From the NCBI RefSeq assembly GCF_002117105.1, contig NZ_CP019343.1, positions 744,001 to 808,000 of the forward strand: a stretch of DNA of 64,000 nucleotides. Direction: 5' to 3'. Source of the DNA: Oceanicoccus sagamiensis. Lineage in GTDB: Bacteria > Pseudomonadota > Gammaproteobacteria > Pseudomonadales > Dasaniaceae. Each line of letters starts with the position of its first letter. The first letter of the stretch is position 1. The notes beneath the pieces are model-generated. The model did no database searches, was not told where the DNA came from, and saw nothing but the letters and a program-made list of their open reading frames with translations. The position numbers and the translations under genes are program-made. This document shows, piece by piece, positions 54,375-64,000 of the stretch.

Positions 54375-54405
54375 TAAGCGGCACAACCATCCTGTTACAG
54401 TGTGA

Positions 54406-54954
54406 TTAAAAACGATCAAACTGCCGCGCTTTTCTCAAAATATCTTTTCCGATTTGTTCCTTGGCAGCCAGTATATCCGTGGTATCAATATCCATCTCCA
54501 GAGAGTCATCAATAAAACCCTCTGCCCGATGATAGGCTCTATCATCCGCGGACGCTTCAATCATTGAAAGATATTTATTGCCCAGAGAATCCAACGTTTC
54601 ACCCACCCGTTGATCTTCTGCATCAACCGCTTTGGCTTGTTGAATTTTGCTGTAAGCGGATTGCAGGGAATTTCTGGCAATATCTTCTTCTCCCTTTTCC
54701 AAACGCTGGTAAGAGACCGATAGCAATGCCTCGGCTTCATCAAGATATTGATTTAACTGTTCGGCTTGCAGCTGCTTGCGCTTGGCTTCAAGGTCTTCTT
54801 TGGATGGGGCCGCAACAGGCTCAGGCGTAGCAACAGGCTGGGGTTTGCTGTCAATAACGGCTGCTTCTTTCACCGCTGGTTCAGGGGCTTTTGAGCAGGC
54901 TGCCAAAACAACAATGGCACTGGATGCTAACACTAACTTTATGGGCTTCAACAT
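54406..54954 (-). CDS. Lipoprotein with charged helical domain
   Basis: The start at 54954 (MLKPIKLVLASSAIVVLAAC) has AGGAG seven bases upstream and gives a canonical lipoprotein signal with lipobox VLAAC, so the longer frame to 55023 is rejected. The rest is helical and charged with a proline/alanine linker (PVATPEPVAAPS) and coiled-coil-like helices (EDLEAKRKQLQAEQLNQYLDE). No family recognised. It converges on the SPOR lipoprotein gene; both may act in the envelope. Confidence 0.75.
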   Translation of the reverse strand: MLKPIKLVLASSAIVVLAACSKAPEPAVKEAAVIDSKPQPVATPEPVAAPSKEDLEAKRKQLQAEQLNQYLDEAEALLSVSYQRLEKGEEDIARNSLQSAYSKIQQAKAVDAEDQRVGETLDSLGNKYLSMIEASADDRAYHRAEGFIDDSLEMDIDTTDILAAKEQIGKDILRKARQFDRF

Positions 54955-55117
54955 GCTGACTCCTGTTTTATTATCAATATTAAGACTAAAAGTGACGGCC
55001 AAATTCGATATCAAACCAGCCAAGGCCTCTTCTCAGCCAAAAGGATGAGTCCCTCGCCGTCATTATTGGGTATGATAGCCAACATTACCAGCATACTAAT
55101 AACTAGGGAGAAGGATA

Positions 55118-55939
55118 ATGAACAGACTTGATGAGCAATGCATTGTTGTAACTGGCGGTGCCAGCGGTATTGGCGAAGCTACAGCAAGAGCCATCATCAA
55201 AGAAGGTGGCAAGGTACTGATCGCCGACCTACAAGAACAGGAAGGTCAGGCACTGGCCGAAGAGCTAGGCGCAAACGCTGTATTCCAACAGACCGATGTC
55301 ACCTCAGAAGAAGCCATTATCACCGCTCTGGAGCGAGCCAATACTGAATTGGGACCATTAACTGGCGTGGTCAACAATGCCGGTATTGTCGGTGCTGTTG
55401 GCTCTATTGCCGAAACCAGTGTTGAGGCCTTTGACCGCACTATGTCGATACTGGCCCGCGCAGTCTTTCTCGGTGTTAAGCATGCCACCCGTATTATGAA
55501 GCCCCATGGCAAAGGCTCTATTGTCTCTCTTGCCAGTACCGCCGGTATTGTGGGCGGCCTCGGCCCCCATACTTATACCATGGCCAAACATGGCGTAGTG
55601 GGCTTAACCAAGTCCGCTGCCAGCGAATTAAGCAGCTATGGCCTGCGGATAAACGCGGTTGCCCCTGGTGGAACTGTCACCCCCTTAACCGCGGCGTTAG
55701 CGGGCAACGATACCGGCATTATCACTCAGGCCATTGCCGATACCTCCCCGCTGGGTTTTGCCTGTATGCCCGAAGATATTGCCGACAGTATTATCTTTTT
55801 GCTCAGCGATGAAGCCCGCTATATTACCGGCCAGACACTAGCGATTGATGCCGGCATCACCACCAGCGGCCTGCACACAACCTTCCACAATGATGATGCC
55901 GAAGTTATTTTGCACGCCAACCAGCGCGCCAAGGAATAA
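55118..55939 (+). CDS. Short-chain dehydrogenase/reductase of the Rieske cluster
   Basis: A 273-residue classical SDR. The cofactor loop is TGGASGIG (residues 12-19), VNNAG is present, the catalytic Ser is in IVSLASTAG and the Tyr153/Lys157 pair in YTMAK. It is typical of NAD-dependent alcohol dehydrogenases, including those that act on dihydrodiols or hydroxysteroids next to ring-hydroxylating oxygenases. The ATG at 55118 follows AGGGAGAAGG. It is convergent with the NTF2-like genes, ending one base before the first. Confidence 0.93.
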   Translation: MNRLDEQCIVVTGGASGIGEATARAIIKEGGKVLIADLQEQEGQALAEELGANAVFQQTDVTSEEAIITALERANTELGPLTGVVNNAGIVGAVGSIAETSVEAFDRTMSILARAVFLGVKHATRIMKPHGKGSIVSLASTAGIVGGLGPHTYTMAKHGVVGLTKSAASELSSYGLRINAVAPGGTVTPLTAALAGNDTGIITQAIADTSPLGFACMPEDIADSIIFLLSDEARYITGQTLAIDAGITTSGLHTTFHNDDAEVILHANQRAKE

Positions 55940-56458
55940 TCAGGGCAGCTGCTTACGGCGTGCTTCACGGTCATATACAGCATCATCCAGCCGGCTACCA
56001 AACAGGGAGTCTGGTGCCTGCTGGAAATAAGGGTCGTTGGTGGGGTCAGTGCGGCTCCAATCAACAATTTCAGAGCGGTAGGCCATTTTCCAAACACCTT
56101 CTCGCTGTTCATAGCGGTCCAGATAGCGACCAGCAATAACAATATCGTAGTAAACCTCTTCAACCATCACTTTATGGTAAGCCCGAAAATAGACCTCACC
56201 AAAAGCTTCATCCCCCTCTACCTCAATCAGCACATTGCCGATCATATGCTGATTGGATTGATGCTCTTGCAGTGCAGTAATAGCGTAGCTAACAAAATCA
56301 TCAGCACTGCCATTAATAAAACCATATTCACAATAGGCGTCATCAAAAAAAACGGAACGCAATAAGGTGGCATCGGTGCGATCAAGACCCCGCATATATA
56401 TACAGGACAACTCGTAAATATCCTGCTTGGCCAATAGACTTTCTACAGTGTTTCCCAC
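55940..56458 (-). CDS. SnoaL-like (NTF2 fold) protein, copy 1
   Basis: A 172-residue protein of the NTF2-like superfamily. Shared blocks with its neighbour are GLDRTDATLL, a GRYLDRYE strand and VDWSR near the end. NTF2-fold proteins include SnoaL-type cyclases/isomerases and the beta subunits of ring-hydroxylating oxygenases. It ends one base after the SDR stop (convergent) and starts two bases from its paralogue, so the two form a leftward operon. No catalytic residue can be assigned by eye. Confidence 0.85.
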   Translation of the reverse strand: MGNTVESLLAKQDIYELSCIYMRGLDRTDATLLRSVFFDDAYCEYGFINGSADDFVSYAITALQEHQSNQHMIGNVLIEVEGDEAFGEVYFRAYHKVMVEEVYYDIVIAGRYLDRYEQREGVWKMAYRSEIVDWSRTDPTNDPYFQQAPDSLFGSRLDDAVYDREARRKQLP

Positions 56459-56460
56459 AG

Positions 56461-57006
56461 TTATTCTCCGCTGACAAAATGTTGGAAAGAAGGGTCCTTA
56501 GGGCCGTGATCGCCTTTAGATAAAGCGGCAAAGGCTTCACCCTCACGCTCGTCGACCACTGAGTGCATACGACTCCAATCCATCACCACTTGGCGGTGAA
56601 TTAATTTCCAGCAATCACCCCGACGTTCCAGACGGTCCAGATATCGGCCAGAGAACACCATTTCTGCGCTGCCATCGGCTAATAAATGCCGAGCGGTTAC
56701 ATAAGACTCCGTATTGGCCTGATGGTCACCGTCAAACTGAATAATGGTATTACCGATAGTATGCTGGGTAAGCTCATAGGGTTCGGCTAAAGCCACCACC
56801 ACTAAATCAGCAAATTGATGGGCACTGCCTTTAAAAGCACCATAGTCTACTTCGGCCTCGGGCCAATAGACGGCTTTCAGGCTGTCGGCATCAGAGCGGT
56901 CCAGGCCACGGCAATGGCCATGCAAGATATCGGTAATTGCCAGCCGGTTAGCTAACTCATCCGGGGCTGCTATTTGTCCTGTTTCAATCATTATTATTGT
57001 CTCCAT
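56461..57006 (-). CDS. SnoaL-like (NTF2 fold) protein, copy 2
   Basis: A 181-residue paralogue of the previous gene (GLDRSDADSL, GRYLDRLERRGDCWK, VMDWSRM). A start at 56991 (MIETGQIAAPDEL) may be more accurate than 57006, because GGAGAC lies eight bases before it. It is divergent from the Rieske oxygenase gene with about 130 bp between them. Two adjacent NTF2-like genes suggest subunits of a heteromeric protein or two reaction steps; a role as beta-type partners of the oxygenase is plausible but unproven. Confidence 0.85.
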   Translation of the reverse strand: METIIMIETGQIAAPDELANRLAITDILHGHCRGLDRSDADSLKAVYWPEAEVDYGAFKGSAHQFADLVVVALAEPYELTQHTIGNTIIQFDGDHQANTESYVTARHLLADGSAEMVFSGRYLDRLERRGDCWKLIHRQVVMDWSRMHSVVDEREGEAFAALSKGDHGPKDPSFQHFVSGE

Positions 57007-57137
57007 GGTGGTCTATCCCAACCATACTACGCTTTTTTTTATTAAATCCAATCAGCCAAAAGTCTGTTGTGCCGCAATAGCTTTGGAGCACATACTTAGC
57101 TAAACCTTTATCAATAACTATAAACAGGGCTATCAAG

Positions 57138-58499
57138 ATGGATAACAGCAAACCCGGTTCAGCCCGGGCAGAAGGACCTAGCGTCGCAGATACACTGCAA
57201 TCAGACCCCAGTATCGATGCCCCATTACTGGAAAATAGCTATGCTTTTTTAGGCGATGCGGACATCCCCGCGGAGCGTTATACCAGTGAAGCGTTTTTTA
57301 AACAGGAAATGCAGCAATTATGGCCAAATGCCTGGCAATGGGTCTGCCGTGAAGAGCACTTACAAGATCAGGGCGATAACCAAGTCTATGATATCGGTGA
57401 TTACTCTGTCATTGTTACCCGTGTTGATGATAATACGATTAAAGCCTACCTCAATAGCTGTACTCACCGTAATACCCGCCTGCTTGGAGCTGAAGGCAGT
57501 GGTTATAGTCAGGGCTTTACCTGCCCTTTCCACGGTTGGTCATGGCACCTCGATGGCTCAATCAATAATATTCCCGGCCGCTGGGACTTCCCCCATGTCA
57601 GTGAAGAAAGCCATAAATTACAGGAAGTAAACTGTGAGATCTGGGGAGGTTTTGTCTTTATCAATATTGACCCTGATGCCAAACCCCTAGCGCAATATCT
57701 GGATGTACTGCCGGAACATTTTTCTCATTTCCCTCTAGAAAGACGCCGCATAAAATTACATGTGCAGAAAAAACTACCCTGTAATTGGAAGGCCGCACAA
57801 GAAGCCTTTATGGAGGCCTACCATAATTTTGAAACCCATAATTCGCCCAACGGTGCCAATGCTCAATATGATATTTTTGGCGACTATGTCAGTCGTTTTA
57901 TTCACAATATTGGCAACTATAGCCCACAATCATTATCGGATTACCCTGGTGACAAATGGCGTGACCCACCACTAACAGAACAGCAAATGCTAGAAATGCT
58001 GGCGATTAACGACAGAGTGTTAGAGGAAGGTGAAACCGCCAGAAGTGTTGCCGCCCAAATGACCCGCGATAATTTTAAAGCTGAACTGGGCGTGGATTTA
58101 TCCAATACCAGTGATAGCTTGATATTGGATTCGATTGAATACCATTTATTCCCCAATATGTTTTTCTTCCCGGGCATCCTTATCCCTATGGTTTATCGCT
58201 TCCGTCCATTGGGCAATGATGTCGATAGCTGCATTTTTGATTTAATGATTATGGAACCGCTACCGGAAGGAGCAGAACACCCCGAACCACCGGAACCTAT
58301 TCTACTTGAGGTAGAGCAGTCCTATACCGAAGTGGAAGCATTAGGCTGGTTAGGTGCAATTTACGATGAAGATACCGACAACTTGCAACTACAGCAGCAA
58401 GGTTTTAAAACCAGTCGCAAAGGGGCAACACTGGGTAATTATCAAGAAAGCCGTATTCGCCGAGTGCATTTGACCTTGGAAAAATTTTTAAATCTATAA
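57138..58499 (+). CDS. Rieske-type ring-hydroxylating oxygenase, alpha subunit
   Basis: A 453-residue oxygenase. The Rieske cluster ligands are Cys108-x-His110 and Cys129-x2-His132 (CTHRNTRL, CPFHGWSW). The mononuclear iron site has His229 and His234 (EAYHNFETH), with the third ligand later. The residue that bridges the two metal sites in naphthalene dioxygenase (Asp205) is Glu226 here, an unusual conservative change. The downstream gene, 10 bp away, encodes its Rieske ferredoxin. It probably starts ring hydroxylation or demethylation of an aromatic or steroid-like substrate. Confidence 0.93.
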   Translation: MDNSKPGSARAEGPSVADTLQSDPSIDAPLLENSYAFLGDADIPAERYTSEAFFKQEMQQLWPNAWQWVCREEHLQDQGDNQVYDIGDYSVIVTRVDDNTIKAYLNSCTHRNTRLLGAEGSGYSQGFTCPFHGWSWHLDGSINNIPGRWDFPHVSEESHKLQEVNCEIWGGFVFINIDPDAKPLAQYLDVLPEHFSHFPLERRRIKLHVQKKLPCNWKAAQEAFMEAYHNFETHNSPNGANAQYDIFGDYVSRFIHNIGNYSPQSLSDYPGDKWRDPPLTEQQMLEMLAINDRVLEEGETARSVAAQMTRDNFKAELGVDLSNTSDSLILDSIEYHLFPNMFFFPGILIPMVYRFRPLGNDVDSCIFDLMIMEPLPEGAEHPEPPEPILLEVEQSYTEVEALGWLGAIYDEDTDNLQLQQQGFKTSRKGATLGNYQESRIRRVHLTLEKFLNL

Positions 58500-58509
58500 G
58501 GGTATTAAC

Positions 58510-58824
58510 GTGAGTAATCATTTTCAAACCGTCGCTAAAACTGACGACATCCCTCAGGGAAAAACACGATGCGTGACAGTCAATAAGCAAGAAATTTTAA
58601 TCTGCCATACCGCAGAGGGGTTCTATGCTGTCAATAATTTATGCTCCCATGCTGAAGCAAAATTAAGTGAAGGTAAGTTAAAGGGCTGCAAGATTTTATG
58701 CCCACTTCATGGAGCAGCGTTTGATGTCAAAGATGGAAGCGCATTAAGCCGGCCGGCATCAAAACCTATAGCCACTTACCCTTTAAATATTGAGGAAGAC
58801 AATATCCAGATTATAGTCCCCTAA
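58510..58824 (+). CDS. Rieske ferredoxin
   Basis: A 104-residue Rieske [2Fe-2S] ferredoxin. Ligands are Cys45-x-His47 (NLCSHAEAKL) and Cys64-x2-His67 (LCPLHGAAFD). It is the electron donor to the oxygenase encoded 10 bp upstream and probably in the same message. No ferredoxin reductase gene is nearby, so that component must be supplied from elsewhere. The GTG start at 58510 follows AAGGGTATTAAC. Confidence 0.93.
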   Translation: MSNHFQTVAKTDDIPQGKTRCVTVNKQEILICHTAEGFYAVNNLCSHAEAKLSEGKLKGCKILCPLHGAAFDVKDGSALSRPASKPIATYPLNIEEDNIQIIVP

Positions 58825-58845
58825 TTTCTGCAGCGTGGGTTTTAA

Positions 58846-59259
58846 CTACTGCTTAACTTTGCGCAGCAATTTAACTACTCGATATTCGAGCTCTTTAGAT
58901 TGAAAGGGTTTCGCCAGATAATCATTGACTCCGGCCTTGACAGCATCTGCAACCCTTTCTTTTTCTGTCGTGGCGGTTAGCATAAGAAAGGGAATCGTTT
59001 TATGCTGGTCTGAGCTTCGAACAAGATTGAGCAATTCCAAACCAGACTTTCCTGGCATATCCCAATCGCAAATAATTACATCAATAGACGTGCCAGCCAG
59101 CGTTCGCCATGCAGAGTCACCATTGGAGCACATCGTTATATGAGTGACGCCTATCTCCTTCAAACAACTGTTGACCATACTTCGCATCACTTCCATATCA
59201 TCAACGACAAGTACATGTAATCTAGTAAGCAGTTGCTCTATAGTATCCATAAACCCCAA
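58846..59259 (-). CDS. CheY-like single-domain response regulator
   Basis: A 137-residue receiver domain without an output domain. The acidic pair is in VVDDME, the phosphoacceptor is Asp65 (CDWDMPGKSG), the Thr is in LMLTATT and the Lys in YLAKPFQ. No histidine kinase is beside it. It converges on the ferredoxin gene and lies downstream of the second Rieske oxygenase on the same strand. A link to chemotaxis or c-di-GMP signalling is possible but not shown. Start could also be ATG 59250. Confidence 0.92.
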   Translation of the reverse strand: MGFMDTIEQLLTRLHVLVVDDMEVMRSMVNSCLKEIGVTHITMCSNGDSAWRTLAGTSIDVIICDWDMPGKSGLELLNLVRSSDQHKTIPFLMLTATTEKERVADAVKAGVNDYLAKPFQSKELEYRVVKLLRKVKQ

Positions 59260-59285
59260 ACTCCAACCTCAGCGCACCATCCAGA

Positions 59286-60380
59286 TTATTTCATTGGCAC
59301 GGTATCAAATACCCAAGTTTTACTCTCTCGTCTGCCAGGGCCAGGAATCATTAAAGCATCTTTGCCTCGATACATACTCGCCATTTTTTCTGTATCTATA
59401 CGCCAGCCATTCTGCTCCCACTGCGCCAACATCTTACGATAAGACAGCTGAATAGCATCACATTTGACCGACAAATCAGCGCTTGCCCCTTCACGCCCTA
59501 TGATCGGCTCAATCGCCTCAGTAATCTCGCGATCCTCCGCCGCAATTAAACCATTGCGATAATCCGCAAGTCGATCAAGCCAAGGATGCAAAAAGAAACT
59601 GCGGCAACTTACCAAAAAAACTCTTAATGTATATTCATCGACTGGCAACGCATAAGCATATTGATAGGCCTTCATTTTCTCATCAATCTTAATCCGCGTA
59701 ACAAACTGATGAGGGCCCCAAAAGGTTGTGCCAGCTTCCGACTCGCCGCCACTATCGCGAAAATATTTCATTAAGCCCTTAGCCTGACGCTTGAAACTAA
59801 TACTCGACCCGGCTCCCCACTCATGGCTCACTATCTCATAATCAGGCATGGAGTAATTGGGGTCTGCACCTTTACGTCCGACAAAATGGACAAATTCAGG
59901 ATGAGAAAAATCTAATGCATTTTCAACAACGCGCCGATAATAAGCCTTCTGATTAAACTCACTCAGGGTTGTACGCCACCCTGGTTGCTGCCATTCATCC
60001 ACTGGCATAATGGGAGGACGCTCATTCTCAGGCAGGTCACCCAGAAATACAAACAACAAACCATAGCGCTCTACAACGGGATAGGCATCGACTTGTGCCC
60101 TCGGCATATTAGCCTGACCATCGGGGCCCAGAGAGGGTATATAGGTACATTTTCCTTCACCGTTATACTGCCAGCCATGATAAGGGCAAACTAGTTTTCC
60201 CTCCTGAACCCAGCCATTGGCTAAAGAAGCATTGCGATGCACGCAAATATTTGAGACACAGTGCGGCCGCCCTTCTCCATCGCGAAACAAAGCCATATTC
60301 TGCCCAAGCATCTTTACCTTAATGGGCTGCTGCTTTAGTTCCTCCGCCATCGCGGCGGGATACCAGAAGTTAATAAACAT
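59286..60380 (-). CDS. Rieske-type oxygenase (VanA/PaO-like)
   Basis: A 364-residue Rieske oxygenase of the single-subunit type. The cluster ligands are Cys46-x-His48 (CVHRNASL) and Cys65-x2-His68 (CPYHGWQY); the iron site is Asp157-x2-His160-x4-His165 (ENALDFSHPEFVH), the canonical pattern. The family includes vanillate O-demethylase oxygenase and steroid 9-alpha-hydroxylase KshA-like enzymes; the substrate cannot be assigned. It is separated from greA by a terminator and its reductase is not encoded nearby. Confidence 0.9.
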   Translation of the reverse strand: MFINFWYPAAMAEELKQQPIKVKMLGQNMALFRDGEGRPHCVSNICVHRNASLANGWVQEGKLVCPYHGWQYNGEGKCTYIPSLGPDGQANMPRAQVDAYPVVERYGLLFVFLGDLPENERPPIMPVDEWQQPGWRTTLSEFNQKAYYRRVVENALDFSHPEFVHFVGRKGADPNYSMPDYEIVSHEWGAGSSISFKRQAKGLMKYFRDSGGESEAGTTFWGPHQFVTRIKIDEKMKAYQYAYALPVDEYTLRVFLVSCRSFFLHPWLDRLADYRNGLIAAEDREITEAIEPIIGREGASADLSVKCDAIQLSYRKMLAQWEQNGWRIDTEKMASMYRGKDALMIPGPGRRESKTWVFDTVPMK

Positions 60381-60452
60381 ATTGTCTCTTTATAGTTATA
60401 GGCATTTTTACCACAGTGTATACCGAATAAACATAAAGCCAAAATTGGACCA

Positions 60453-60489
60453 TAAAAAAAGGCCGGTACCCTTGCGGAAACCAGCCCTT
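60453..60489 (-). terminator. Terminator of the carB-greA transcript
   Basis: Minus-strand GGCTGGT and ACCGGCC pair across a 13-base loop and are followed by seven T. It lies about 25 bp past the greA stop. Confidence 0.8.
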
Positions 60490-60513
60490 CTTAACAATAA
60501 CCATAATAAGTAT

Positions 60514-60993
60514 TTAGATATGCTCAACCTTATCAATTTCATACTCAATATCACCACCGGGTGCTTTGACCACCGCCACATCACCCTCTTCCTTGGCAAT
60601 CAAGGCACGGGCAATCGGTGAGGTCACTGAGATTTTACCGGAATTAACATCAGACTCATCTTCACCCACTATAGTGTAAGTGACTTCTTCGTCGGTTTCG
60701 CAATTAACGATGGTAACGGTCGTACCAAAAATAACTTTGCCGGTATTGGGCATCGCCGCCACATCAATAACAACACTATTGCTTAGCTTGCCTTCGATAT
60801 CCTGAATACGGCCTTCACAAAAACCCTGCTGTTCCCGGGCGGCATGATATTCTGCATTTTCTTTTAAATCACCATGCTCACGCGCTTCTGCTATGGCTTG
60901 TACAATACGCGGACGATCTTCCGATTTTAAGCGATTTAGTTCTTTACGCAGAGCTGCTTCTCCAGCAACCGTCATTGGTACTCTATCACTCAT
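60514..60993 (-). CDS. greA: Transcription elongation factor GreA
   Basis: A 159-residue GreA. The N-terminal coiled coil ([20 protein letters not shown], then [21 protein letters not shown] with the acidic tip Asp/Glu that reaches the RNA polymerase active site) and C-terminal FKBP-like domain ([24 protein letters not shown] cut to family block) fit. It stimulates RNA cleavage by stalled polymerase. Its ATG overlaps the carB stop by four bases (ATGA), typical of the carAB-greA operon in gammaproteobacteria. The transcript ends at the hairpin just downstream. Confidence 0.97.
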   Translation of the reverse strand: MSDRVPMTVAGEAALRKELNRLKSEDRPRIVQAIAEAREHGDLKENAEYHAAREQQGFCEGRIQDIEGKLSNSVVIDVAAMPNTGKVIFGTTVTIVNCETDEEVTYTIVGEDESDVNSGKISVTSPIARALIAKEEGDVAVVKAPGGDIEYEIDKVEHI

Positions 60994-63900
60994 GCCGTCA
61001 CTCTCCCGTGGACATCCTGCAAGCGACGTACTTGAGAATTTTCGCCTGTGGTCACTTTAATGGCTTCGCAGACAGCATCAGCACCGGCCAGCGTAGTTGT
61101 ACAAAAAACCTTTTTAGCCAAGGCTGTACGTCGGATAGAGGACGAATCAGCCACTGACTTTCTACCTTCGGTAGTATTAACAATTAAGTTAATATCATCA
61201 TTTTTTAACGCATCGATAATATGCGGCCGACCTTCTTCTACCTTATTCATCAGGTCGACAGGGATACCGGCAGCTTCAATAATTTTAAAAGTACCGCGGG
61301 TAGCAAGCAATTCAAAACCTAAATCAGCCAGCTTTTTAGCGACGGCGACTACACCACCCTTATCCGCTTCGCGAACACTGATAAACGCTTTGCCGCTAGT
61401 GGGTAATTTTTCACCGGCACCTAATTGCGCCTTGCCATAAGCTTCAGCAAAGGTATCACCCAGGCCCATCACTTCACCGGTTGATTTCATTTCTGGCCCA
61501 AGGATGGGGTCAACCGCTGGGAATTTATTAAACGGGAATACCGCTTCTTTCACACTGTAATAGGGTGGCACAATTTCCCGGGTAAAGTTTTGCTCAGCCA
61601 AAGAGGTACCCGCCATACAACGCGCGGCTACTTTAGCCAGAGAAGTACCAATACACTTGGAAACAAAAGGCACTGTGCGTGAAGCGCGAGGGTTGACTTC
61701 GATAACGTAAATCTCGCCGTCTTGCTCGGCCAGTTGCACATTCATCAAGCCGCAAACACCCAATTCAATCGCCATTGCCTTGACCTGATCGCGCATTTTA
61801 TCTTGCTGCTCAGGACTGATTGAATAAGGCGGTAATGAACAGGCAGAATCACCGGAGTGAATACCGGCCTGCTCGATATGCTGCATAATCGCGCCTATCA
61901 CCACTTCTTTACCGTCTGAGACCGCATCCACATCTATCTCAACCGCGGCATTGAGGAAGTGGTCTAACAATACCGGTGATTCGTTAGAGGCTTGAACCGC
62001 TTCAGTCATATAACGCAGCAATTCATCTTCGTTATAAACGATTTCCATTGCCCGTCCACCCAAAACATATGAGGGACGTACCACCAAGGGGTAACCAATA
62101 TCAACAGCGGCATCTACTGCTTCTTCGGTAGAACGTACAGTGGTATTTGGCGGCTGCTTCAAACCCAGCTTCTGAATCATCTGCTGAAAACGCTCACGGT
62201 CTTCGGCGCGGTCAATAGCATCGGGAGTAGTACCGATAATAGGTACACCAGCAGCTTCAAGATCACGGGCCAACTTCAAAGGTGTTTGACCACCAAACTG
62301 GACAATAACGCCTTTGGGTTGCTCTTTATCAACAATTTCCAAGACATCTTCCAAAGTCACCGGCTCAAAGTATAAACGGTCAGAGGTATCGTAGTCCGTA
62401 GAAACTGTTTCCGGGTTACAGTTCACCATAATGGTTTCGTAACCGTCTTCGCGCATCGCCAGGGCCGCGTGTACACAACAGTAATCGAATTCAATACCCT
62501 GACCGATACGGTTAGGACCACCACCCAGTACTAAAATCTTATCTTTGTCACTAACATCCGCTTCACACTCTTCTTCATAAGTGGAATACATATAGGCGGT
62601 GCTGGTAGAAAATTCTGCAGCACAGGTATCAACCCGCTTATATACAGGGCGAATATTTAATGAACGGCGGTAATCGCGCACAGCCTGTTCAGTTTCATTT
62701 AACAAAACCGATAAGCGGGTATCAGAGAAACCTTTTCGCTTCAGGCGGAATAAGGCGTCAGCATCCAATTGCTTAAGCGTGGTATTTTTCAGATTGTTTT
62801 CGCTGGTCACAATATCCTGAATCTGCACCAGGAACCAACGGTCAATTTTTGAAAACTCAAACACTTCATCCAGTGACATCCCAGAACGAAAAGCATCAGC
62901 CACAAACCAAATACGCTCAGGGCCGGGGTTAATAAGTTCTTTAATTAACTGATCGCGGGCACCGTCTTTTTCAGTATCAATCTGGTGTTCAAAACCGGCT
63001 GAACCGACCTCCAGACCTCGCAGAGCTTTCTGCATAGATTCCTGAAAAGTACGACCAATCGCCATCACCTCACCCACAGATTTCATCTGAGTGTGTAAGC
63101 GCGCATCGGCTTCGGCAAATTTTTCAAAGGTAAAGCGTGGAATTTTGGTAACGACATAATCGATAGCCGGCTCAAAGGATGCCGGGGTAGCACCACCGGT
63201 AATATCGTTTTGTAATTCATCCAGCGTGTAGCCAACAGCCAATTTGGCCGCCACCTTGGCAATCGGAAAACCGGTTGCTTTAGAGGCCAGAGCAGACGAA
63301 CGACTTACCCGCGGGTTCATTTCAATAATAACCAGACGACCTGTATTCGGACACTGACCAAACTGTACATTTGAACCACCGGTCTCAACACCAATCTCAC
63401 GCAGTACAGCCAAAGAGGCATCACGCATAATTTGGTATTCTTTGTCGGTCAAGGTCTGGGCAGGTGCTACGGTAATAGAATCACCGGTATGCACACCCAT
63501 GGGGTCAAAGTTTTCAATCGAACAGATAATAATGCAGTTATCGTTTTTGTCCCGCACGACTTCCATTTCATATTCTTTCCAACCAATTAATGATTCATCA
63601 ATCAATAATTCGTTGGTGGGCGACAGATCTAAACCGCGCTCACAGATTTCAATAAACTCTTCCTTGTTATACGCGATACCACCACCGGAACCGCCCATGG
63701 TAAATGAGGGGCGAATAATTGAGGGAAAGCCTAGCTGGCTTTGAACCTGTAGTGCTTCTTCCATACTGTGGGCAATAGCAGAACGCGGTGTTTCCAAACC
63801 AATACGCTTCATCGCCTGATCAAATAAATCGCGGTCTTCTGCTTTATCGATAGCTTCTTTGGTTGCACCAATCATTTCTACGCCGTGCTCAGCAAGCACA

Positions 63901-64000
63901 CCGTGACGATCCAAATCCAACGCACAGTTCAGTGCGGTCTGGCCACCCATCGTTGGCAATAATGCATCAGGCTTTTCTTTTTCAATAATGCGGGCAACGG
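60990..64000 (-). CDS. carB: Carbamoyl-phosphate synthase large subunit (partial at window end)
   Basis: The frame covers about 1003 residues and runs off the window end; about 70 N-terminal residues are missing compared with the ~1073-residue E. coli enzyme. Both ATP-grasp halves are visible ([11 protein letters not shown]-type block as [33 protein letters not shown]). It joins bicarbonate, glutamine-derived ammonia and two ATP to give carbamoyl phosphate for pyrimidine and arginine synthesis. The last residues include the allosteric (UMP/IMP/ornithine) domain ([14 protein letters not shown]). carA is expected upstream, beyond the window. It overlaps greA by four bases. Confidence 0.96.
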   Translation of the reverse strand, partial: VARIIEKEKPDALLPTMGGQTALNCALDLDRHGVLAEHGVEMIGATKEAIDKAEDRDLFDQAMKRIGLETPRSAIAHSMEEALQVQSQLGFPSIIRPSFTMGGSGGGIAYNKEEFIEICERGLDLSPTNELLIDESLIGWKEYEMEVVRDKNDNCIIICSIENFDPMGVHTGDSITVAPAQTLTDKEYQIMRDASLAVLREIGVETGGSNVQFGQCPNTGRLVIIEMNPRVSRSSALASKATGFPIAKVAAKLAVGYTLDELQNDITGGATPASFEPAIDYVVTKIPRFTFEKFAEADARLHTQMKSVGEVMAIGRTFQESMQKALRGLEVGSAGFEHQIDTEKDGARDQLIKELINPGPERIWFVADAFRSGMSLDEVFEFSKIDRWFLVQIQDIVTSENNLKNTTLKQLDADALFRLKRKGFSDTRLSVLLNETEQAVRDYRRSLNIRPVYKRVDTCAAEFSTSTAYMYSTYEEECEADVSDKDKILVLGGGPNRIGQGIEFDYCCVHAALAMREDGYETIMVNCNPETVSTDYDTSDRLYFEPVTLEDVLEIVDKEQPKGVIVQFGGQTPLKLARDLEAAGVPIIGTTPDAIDRAEDRERFQQMIQKLGLKQPPNTTVRSTEEAVDAAVDIGYPLVVRPSYVLGGRAMEIVYNEDELLRYMTEAVQASNESPVLLDHFLNAAVEIDVDAVSDGKEVVIGAIMQHIEQAGIHSGDSACSLPPYSISPEQQDKMRDQVKAMAIELGVCGLMNVQLAEQDGEIYVIEVNPRASRTVPFVSKCIGTSLAKVAARCMAGTSLAEQNFTREIVPPYYSVKEAVFPFNKFPAVDPILGPEMKSTGEVMGLGDTFAEAYGKAQLGAGEKLPTSGKAFISVREADKGGVVAVAKKLADLGFELLATRGTFKIIEAAGIPVDLMNKVEEGRPHIIDALKNDDINLIVNTTEGRKSVADSSSIRRTALAKKVFCTTTLAGADAVCEAIKVTTGENSQVRRLQDVHGRVTA

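Noticed and set aside
1-64000. tRNA, rRNA or phage-related genes
   Set aside because: I saw no cloverleaf-like or rRNA-like sequence and no integrase or phage structural gene, but I cannot run a dedicated search.

Overview
The window looks like a chromosomal segment of a marine-type gammaproteobacterium, perhaps near the Cellvibrionales/Spongiibacteraceae. That placement is a low-confidence inference from the carB-greA pair, rimO, rsmE, htpX, VPLPA-CTERM proteins, abundant TonB receptors and many Rieske, P450 and TauD-type oxygenases. I saw no rRNA, tRNA, CRISPR array or intact insertion sequence. Base composition looks even and moderate in G+C.

Layout. 1-1537: the end of an unknown gene and a cytochrome P450. 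1502-2556: five tandem 213-bp repeats that include the P450 3' end. 2662-7599: an HD-GYP sensor (frameshifted), an ATP-grasp protein and an alpha/beta hydrolase, tightly packed. 7627-11997: a large secreted subtilase. 12227-19530: a duplicated module of TetR regulators and TauD-family dioxygenases, with an SDR, an MFS transporter and a third TauD-like enzyme. 19635-24484: a secreted SurE-like protein (frameshifted), a VPLPA-CTERM protein, an SMP-30-like protein, a gene-poor gap and a probable 2OG-Fe(II) oxygenase. 24674-27497: rimO, rsmE and msrA. 27697-37557: cell-surface genes (autotransporter, VPLPA-CTERM protein, two-partner secretion pair with calcium-binding repeats, HExxH protease). 37766-40900: small housekeeping-type genes ending in htpX. 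41380-51884: a cytochrome operon (diheme cytochrome c, MauG/CCP-like protein, beta-helix-cytochrome fusion), two TonB receptors (one frameshifted), a membrane AraC regulator and a TetR regulator. 52128-54954: GGDEF protein, HPF-like protein and two lipoproteins. 55118-60380: Rieske oxygenase cluster with an SDR and two NTF2-like proteins. 60514-64000: greA and carB (carB runs off the edge).

Most notable points. (1) Two TauD paralogues share a C-terminal extension resembling the PCP_red domain, and each is divergent from a paralogous TetR gene whose intergenic region holds an 18-bp palindrome of the same design. (2) A 28-bp sequence (26/28 identical) lies upstream of both the cytochrome operon and the second TonB receptor, linking them as a possible regulon. 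(3) Four genes are broken by single-base shifts in G runs, all repaired by adding one G, which points to homopolymer undercalls or possibly phase-variable tracts. (4) A palindrome family built on GGTGGATTATAATCCACC is scattered through the window.
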